The notes below the pieces were generated by a model, which made no database searches, was not told the DNA's origin, and saw only the letters and a program-made list of their open reading frames with translations. This document shows, one piece after another, positions 1 through 6,500 of a stretch of DNA of 8,393 bases (position 1 is the stretch's first letter; every line of letters starts with the position of its first letter). The position numbers and the translations under genes were made by a program. This DNA is from Sphingomonadales bacterium (lineage in GTDB: Bacteria; Pseudomonadota; Alphaproteobacteria; Sphingomonadales; Sphingomonadaceae), in NCBI GenBank assembly GCA_027486275.1, contig JAIXPM010000416.1:1-8393 (forward strand), written 5' to 3'.

Positions 1-567
1 GGTGCCACCGGCGAAGGTGTTGGCCGCATTGAGCGCCAGCGTGCCGCCGCCGATCTTGGTGAGGCTGGTACCGCTGACCACGCCCGTGGTGGTGAGCGTG
101 GTGCCGGTGGCCACGTCAACCGTGCCACCGCCGGCGCCCAAGGCAAACGTGCGGGCAGTGGAGAAGCTGGCCGTGGTGCGCAGCGTGCCGCCCACCAGCG
201 TGATGCCGCCCGCGGCATTGCCGAGGTTGGCATCCTGGCTGACCAGCACCGTGGTGCCGGTGACAACCGTGCCGCCGGTGTAGGTGTTGAGGCCGGTCAG
301 AACCAGGGCCGCTGCCGGAACCGAAGCGCTGTCGATCACCGACAGCGGGCCGGCGCCCGAGATCAGGCCGCCGAGGGTGAGCGTCTGGCCCGCCACGTCA
401 ACCGTGGCACCGCCAGCCATGCTGATGGTGTTGGCGATGGTGAGCAACGGGGCGCCCGCCTGCAGGAAGGTGCCGGCCGCCATGGCCAGGTTGCCCGTGC
501 CCAGTGCGCTGTTGTTGCCAACGCGGATGGTGCCGGCATTCAGCGCGGTGCCGCCCGCGTATGTGTT
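1..567 (-). repeat. PATR array IV tail, start of a further set of repeats
   Basis: Three boxes (547-567, 268-288, 1-21). The linker before the middle box, GPLSVIDSASVPAAALVLTG, has lost the Lys and lengthened, giving 279-nt spacing. The repeat read from the middle box has an unusual turn, VLVSQDANLGNAAGG, instead of ALGTG, and then SFSTARTF, which matches a repeat in array III (SFTTAKTV, 5000-4960 region). The last PATR in view, LTKIGGGTLALNAANTFAGGT split by the window edge, is canonical. No stop or barrel-like sequence appears, so the passenger continues to the left. Confidence 0.75.
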
Positions 568-3500
568 GGCGCCATTCAACACCAGCGTGCCGGTGCCAAT
601 CTTGGCCAGCGTGCCCGTGCCACCGATCACGCCGTTCAGCGTGAAGGTGAAGCCCTGGGTGTTCATCGTGCTGGTGCCGTTGATGGTGATGCCATTGGCC
701 AGGGCCAGCGCATCCACACCGGCGCGCAGCATGGTGCCATCGGCCATGGCCACGCCACCGGTGCCCAGCGCCGAGTTGGTGCCCACGGTAACGGTGCCGC
801 CATTGATGCTGGTGCCGCCCGAGTAAAGGTTGGCGCCATTGAGCACCAGATTACCGGTGTTCACCTTGTTCAGCGAACCGGCGCCATCGATGACGCCGTT
901 CAGGGTGAACATGTTGCCGGCGGTGTCGATGGTTCCGACACCCAGCGTGGTGATTGCGTTGGCCAGCGCCAGATCAGCTGCACCCGAAGCGAGAGTCGTG
1001 CCGCCCGCCATGGTCAGGCGCCCGGTCCCCAGCGCGGTGTTGCCGCCCACCGTGATGGTGCCGGCATTGAGCGCGGTGCCACCAGTGTAGCTGTTGTCGC
1101 CGGTCAAGATCAGATTGCCCGACTGCGTCTTGGTCAGCGCGCCGTCGCCGCTGATCACGCCAGCCAGCGTGAAGCTTGCAACGTCACTTTCAACGATCAG
1201 GTTGCTACCGGTATCAAGCGTGACGGCGTTGGCCAGCGTCAGGCCGCTGGTGCCAGCAGCCAGCGTCGTGGCCAGGCCGGCAATCGGGGCCGGAGCCACG
1301 GTCGGTGCGAACACCCGCAGCGCACCGGTGCCCAGCGCCGTGCCGGTGCCGACCGTGATGCGGCCGTCACGCAGCTGCGAGATGCCCGTGTAGCTGTTGG
1401 CGCCGTTCAACGTCAGCGTCTGCGCGCCGGCCTTGATCACGAAACCAGCGCCACTCAGCGTGCCGTTCAGCACCAGATCGCCGGTGCCGCCCAGCCAGGT
1501 GCCGCCGTTCATCACGAAGGCGTTGGCCAGCGTGCGGGTTGCGCCGCTGATGTTGTAGACGCCAGTGGCGCCGCCGGTGGTGACCGTGCCGGTGCCCAGC
1601 GCTGTATCGGAACCGACGTAGACGACCGAACGCGTGTTGATCAGCGTGCCGCCGCTGTAGGTGTTGGCCCCATTCAGCGTCAGCGTGCCGAAGTTGCCGG
1701 TCACCAGCGAGCCAGCACCGCTAACCACACCATTCAACGTCAGTGCCGCACCATTGGTGATGATGGAGGCATCGTTGTTGAACACCAGGGACGTGCCCTG
1801 CAGGTTGACGGTGGTGGCACCTTCACCCAGCACAACCGCATTGGCCAGTGTTACGGCCGTGTTGGCGCCGGTCGTGGTGCCAACGATCAGTGTGGTGCCA
1901 CCGGTGGTGGTAAGCGTGCCGGTGCCGATCGAGCTGTTGTTGGTCACCGTCAGCGAGCCAGCGGCAAGGTTGGTGCCGCCGCTGTAGCTGTTGATGCCGG
2001 CAAGGATCAGGTTACCGGTGCCGACCTTGGTGATTGAGCCAGCGCCCGAGATGACGCCACCCACGGTTAAGTTGTTGGCCAGCGTGTTGAGCGTGCCATT
2101 GCCCAGCGTCACGATGTTGTTGCCGATCACCGTGCTTGCCAAGGCGGAGACGAGGGCGGTGCCATCAGCCATCGTAACCGTGCCGGTGCCCAGGGCGCTG
2201 TTGTTGGCAATTACGATGGCATCGGTGTTGAGGTTGGTGCCGCCGCTGTAGCTGTTGGTGCCCGACAGAATCAGCGGGCCCATGCCGGCCTTCACCAGCG
2301 TGCCGGAGCCGCTGATGACACCGGACATGGTGAGCACGAAGCCGTTGGTATTGACCGTGCTGTTGCCGTTCAGAATGGCGGCATTCGCCAGGCTGAGCGC
2401 GTTCGCCCCGGCAATCATGCTGGTGCCATCCTGCATGATGAGGGAGCCGCCGCCCAGCGAGGTATTGGTGAACACGCTGATCGAGCCGGCGTTCAGCAGG
2501 GTGCCGCCGGAATAACCGTTGGCGTTGGTCAGGCTGAGGTTGCCGCTGCCCACCTTGGTGAGCGCACCCGGACCGCCAACAACGCCCGACAGGGTGAAGT
2601 TGAAGGTCTGGCTGTCGACGATCAGGTTGGCATTGGTGCCCAGCAAGACGGCGTTGCCGACGTTGAGCCCATCGATGCCGGCGCGCAGCGTGGTGGCCTG
2701 ACCAGCATCTTCCACACGGAGTTGGCCGGTGCCCAGAGCGCTGTTGGTGCCAACCACGACGGTGCCGCCAAACAGATCCGTGCCGCCGGCATAGCTGTTG
2801 GCGCCATTCAGCGTTAGGGTGCTGGTGGTCTGCTTGGTCAGCGCGCCGGCGCCCGAGATGGTGCCGTTCAGCACCAGGTCGTTCGGGCCCAGGACGGTGC
2901 CATCACCGGCCAGGATAATGGTGTTGGCCAAGGTGCGGGTGGAACCGCTGGCGTTGCCCAGCACGCCGTTATCCAGCGTAAGCGCGCCAGTGCCGAGCGC
3001 CGAGTCGGTGCCAACATAGACGGCTGCGAAGTTGGCAAGGGTGCCGCCGGTATAGGTGTTGGCACCGTTCAGCACCAGCGCGCCGAAGCCGCCGACCGAC
3101 AGGCCGCCTGCACCCGAAACAGTGCCATTCAGCACCAGATTGTTTCCATCAACCGTAATGGTGCCATCGGGCGTGATGTTGCCCGTTGTGCCCTTCAGAT
3201 CCACGTTGAGCAGGCCGTTCAGCACCACGTTGTTGGCAAGCGTGATGGTGCCCTGCGACGGTGCGGTACCGCTGGCGAGGGTGGTGCCGCCCGTGGCAAT
3301 CAGCGAGCCGAGGCCGAGCGCGGTGTTGCTGGTGACGGCGATGGTGCCGTTGGCCAGGTTCATATTGCCGGTCAGCGTGTTGTTGCCGCCCAGCACCAGC
3401 GTGCCGGTGCCCTGCTTGAACAGCGGGCCGGTGCCGCCGATGGTGGCGTTGATCGTCGCGGTCAGGCCGCCATCGACAGAGATGAAGCTGCCCAGCGTGC

Positions 3501-6500
3501 TGTTGGTGTTGAGGCTGCCGCCTGCATCATTGAGCACATAGCCATCGGCCTGGAAGCCAAGGCCGGCGAAGTTGAAGTTGCTGGCCACATCGACCGAACC
3601 ACCGGTGCCGCCGAAGATGCCGACGGCGTTGTTCTGCCAGGTGGCGTTGATTTCGCCGGGGGCTTCGCCGGTCCAGTTGGTGTTGGTGGCGTTCCACACG
3701 CCATTGCCACCCTGGCCACCGGGCACAGCCGCGGTGAAATCGGTGCCGTCCCAGTTCATGACGATGCTGTCAGGTCCGGCAACGACCAGGTTGACCTGGT
3801 TGGCTGCACCATTGATCTGCACCGTGCCGGTAAGACCATTGGGGAGACCGCCGTTGACCAGCAGACCATTGTTGGTGAGCGTGCCGTAGCTGAACAGATT
3901 GTAGATACCGAGCGTGAAGGCGCCGCCGACGGTTTCGGTGATGTTCAGCAGACCATCGAGCACCAGGCCGCCGGTCACGATCACGCGATCGTTGAGCGGG
4001 CCGCCCAGCGTGTTGGCTGCGCCAAGCTGGAAGTTGAGGTTGCTAAGGCCACTGAGCGACAGGTTGCCCAGGGTGAGCACACCGACGCCGCCGTTGGCGC
4101 CGGCGCTGAGGACGCCGCCGTTGCCCAGCGTCACGCTGCCAGCAAAGCTGCCGTTGCCCGACAGAGTCGAACCGCCGGCGACCACCATGGTGGCCGCGGC
4201 ATTGTCGAAGCTGCCGTTGATTTCGACGGTACCGCCGTTGACTGCGAAGCTGCCGCCAAAGCTGCTGCCGACACCGGTGAAGGTGGTGGTGCCGCTGTTC
4301 ACCTTGAACAGTTCGCCATTGCCGCCGATGGCACCCGAAAGCACGAGATTGCCGGCGCCGCCCAGGCTGTGCTGGGTGTCGTTCACGTTGATGGCGTTGC
4401 CCAGCGTGAAGCTGGTGCCAGCACCCGTGTTCTGGATGCCGGCGCCAAAGGCGTTCAGATTGACCGCGCCGGTGCCCAGCGCACCGTCAGCGCCGATATA
4501 GGCGATGACGCTGCCCAGGTTGGTGCCGCCTTCATAGCTGTTGGTGCCGTTGAAGGCGATGCTGCCGCCGCCATTGGCCAGGAAGCCCAGCGTGTCGATG
4601 CCGCCGGCGCCGCTGATGGTGCCGTTCAGCGTCAGCGCGGTGCCGTTGGTGAGCATCGCACCGGTGGTGACGTTAACGCCATAGTTGGAACCAAGCAGAT
4701 TGATGGTGAGGTTGCCGCCGGTCAGCACGACATCCTGTGCCAGCGTCATCGGCGGGGTATTGATGGCCAGGCCCGCGATCAGCGTGGTGCCGCCAGCCGC
4801 GGTGAGCGTGCCGGAGCCCATGGCGCTGCCGTTGCTGATCTGGATGGTACCCACATCAAGGTTGGTGCCGCCAGCGTAGCTGTTGGTGCCCGTGAGGATC
4901 AGGGTACCGCTGCCGATCTTGGTCAGCGTCGAATCGCCCGAGACGAGGCCGTCAAAGCGGTTGGTGTTGGCGTTGGTGTTGATCACACCAGCCGCATCGA
5001 GCGTCACGGTTTTGGCCGTGGTGAAGCTGCCCAGCGTTTCCAGCGTGCCGCCGACCCCTGAGAAACGGATATTGCCGGTGCCCAGCGCCCCATCGGTGGC
5101 GACGGTGACGGTGCCGTTGGTGATGTCGGTGCCGCCAGCATAATCATTGGCGCCATTGGCCAGCGTCAGACGGCCAGCGCCCGACTTCAGCAGCAGGCCG
5201 CCCGAGACCTGGCCATTCTGCACGAACTCTTCGCCCAGAATGTCGAAGGTGCCTGTGCCGAGCATGTTGACGGCGTTGGCGTGGGAGATGTCCACGGTGC
5301 TGCGCAGGGTGGTGCCATCGGCGAGCGTCACTGTGCCGGTGCCGGTGGCGCCGTTGGCGGCCATGGTCAGCACGCCGGCATTGACGGTGGTGCCATCAGT
5401 GTAACCGTTGGCGGTGCCGAGCACGAGTTCGCCGCTGCCGTTCTTGGTCAGGCCGCCAGCGCCGTTGATCGCCACGTTGATGGTGGCTTGTTCGGCCGTC
5501 ACGTCGACGATGCCGCCGTTCATGGCGAGATCGCCCGCGCCGCCCAGCGTATAGCCGTTGGCAGTGAAGTTCATCGTGCCGAACGTGCGGGTGCCTTCAA
5601 CCGTCACCGCGCCGCCGCCCGAAGCGCCGCCGAAATTGGCGACCGTGGCGGTGCTGTCGACCCAGGCCAGATTGAAGAGCGCGTCGCTGTTGGTCCAGTT
5701 GGTGTTGATGCTGTTCCAGGTGCCAGCGCCACCTTGAATGATGCCATCAACCGGGGCACCATTGCCGTCCCAATTGAATTCACCGGTGTAGCCGATGTCG
5801 AGCGTGACCTGATTGGCGACCGTGGTGTTGACCGTGTAGGTCACGTCCGCCGGCGGGGTGAGTAGCGCGCCGCCCAAGGCGAGGCCGTTGTCGGTCAGCG
5901 CGCCGCCATAGTTGAACAGGCGGAAGCTGCCGGTGCCGATGTTCCAGCCAGCCAGCGGCGTGACGAACAACGTGCCGTCGAGCGTGAGATTGCCATTGCT
6001 GATGACCAGATCGTTGGTGCCGCCAACAACGCCAACCAATCCAAGATCAAACTGCGAGATCGCGCCGCCGGACTGGAACAGCGAGCCAACGGTCAGCGTG
6101 CCTGCGCCGCCGACACCGGGGCTGAGCGTACCGCCGCCAGCGACCAGCACTTCATTTGAAATGCTGCCAGTTCCGGAGAGTGTGGCGCCGTTCAAGACGC
6201 CAACAAAGCCCTGCACGGCGCCTGTGACATTGAGCGTGCCGGCTGCAACTTCGAATGCGTTGTTCGCGGCGTTGACGGCGTTGGCCAGTGTCAGCGTGCC
6301 GGCGCCCTGCTTGCTCACAGCGCCGTTCAGGGAGCCATCAAGCTGCACATCATTGCCGTTGGTATTGACGATGTAGATGTTGGAACCGATGCCATTGATG
6401 CTGTTGGCCACGGTCATGGCATTGTCAAACCGCAGCGTGGTGCCGCCAGCTGCCGTCACGGCATCAGCGCCCAGCGCCGCGGCCTGGGTGACCGCCAACG

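Larger units (their letters stand above)
1..3531 (-). repeat. PATR array IV: thirteen repeats, long and regular
   Basis: This is the longest uninterrupted array. NxYxGGT boxes lie at 3361-3381 (NTLTGNM, degenerate), 3040-3060, 2779-2799, 2500-2520, 2236-2256, 1972-1992, 1645-1665, 1378-1398 (NSYTGIS), 1075-1095, 811-831, 547-567, 268-288 and 1-21 (NTFAGGT, cut by the window edge). Spacings in order are 321, 261, 279, 264, 264, 327, 267, 303, 264, 264, 279 and 267 nt, all multiples of three. The standard 88-residue unit is: turn and AGTITV strand, ALGTG, MADGTTL, ALxLANAI, a variable strand, FTLNGVISGAGSLTKxGxGNLxL, and the next box. This fits about four beta-helix coils of roughly 22 residues (inference). 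The array continues past position 1. Confidence 0.88.

Noticed and set aside
830..2701. Series of plus-strand open frames of about 86 residues starting every 264 nt
   Set aside because: Their ends fall on the same stop each time: the TAG within the antisense of the NxYxGG codons. They are shadows of the repeat period, not a gene family.
1..3531. CRISPR array or noncoding tandem repeat
   Set aside because: The repeats are long, imperfect, in phase with codons and encode a conserved protein motif; there are no short identical repeats with unique spacers.
4369..5865. Plus-strand Gly/Ala-rich frames at 4369-5061 and 5281-5865
   Set aside because: They are in the exactly complementary codon register to the minus-strand gene, so they stay open wherever that gene avoids certain Leu and Ser codons. 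No recognisable motif or start signal.
2622..6089. Short minus-strand frames at 2622-2807, 2868-3065, 3462-3719 and 5895-6089
   Set aside because: All are in a different minus-strand register from the long open frame, have Ser/Ala/Pro/Met-rich products and overlap well-formed PATR or cap sequence.
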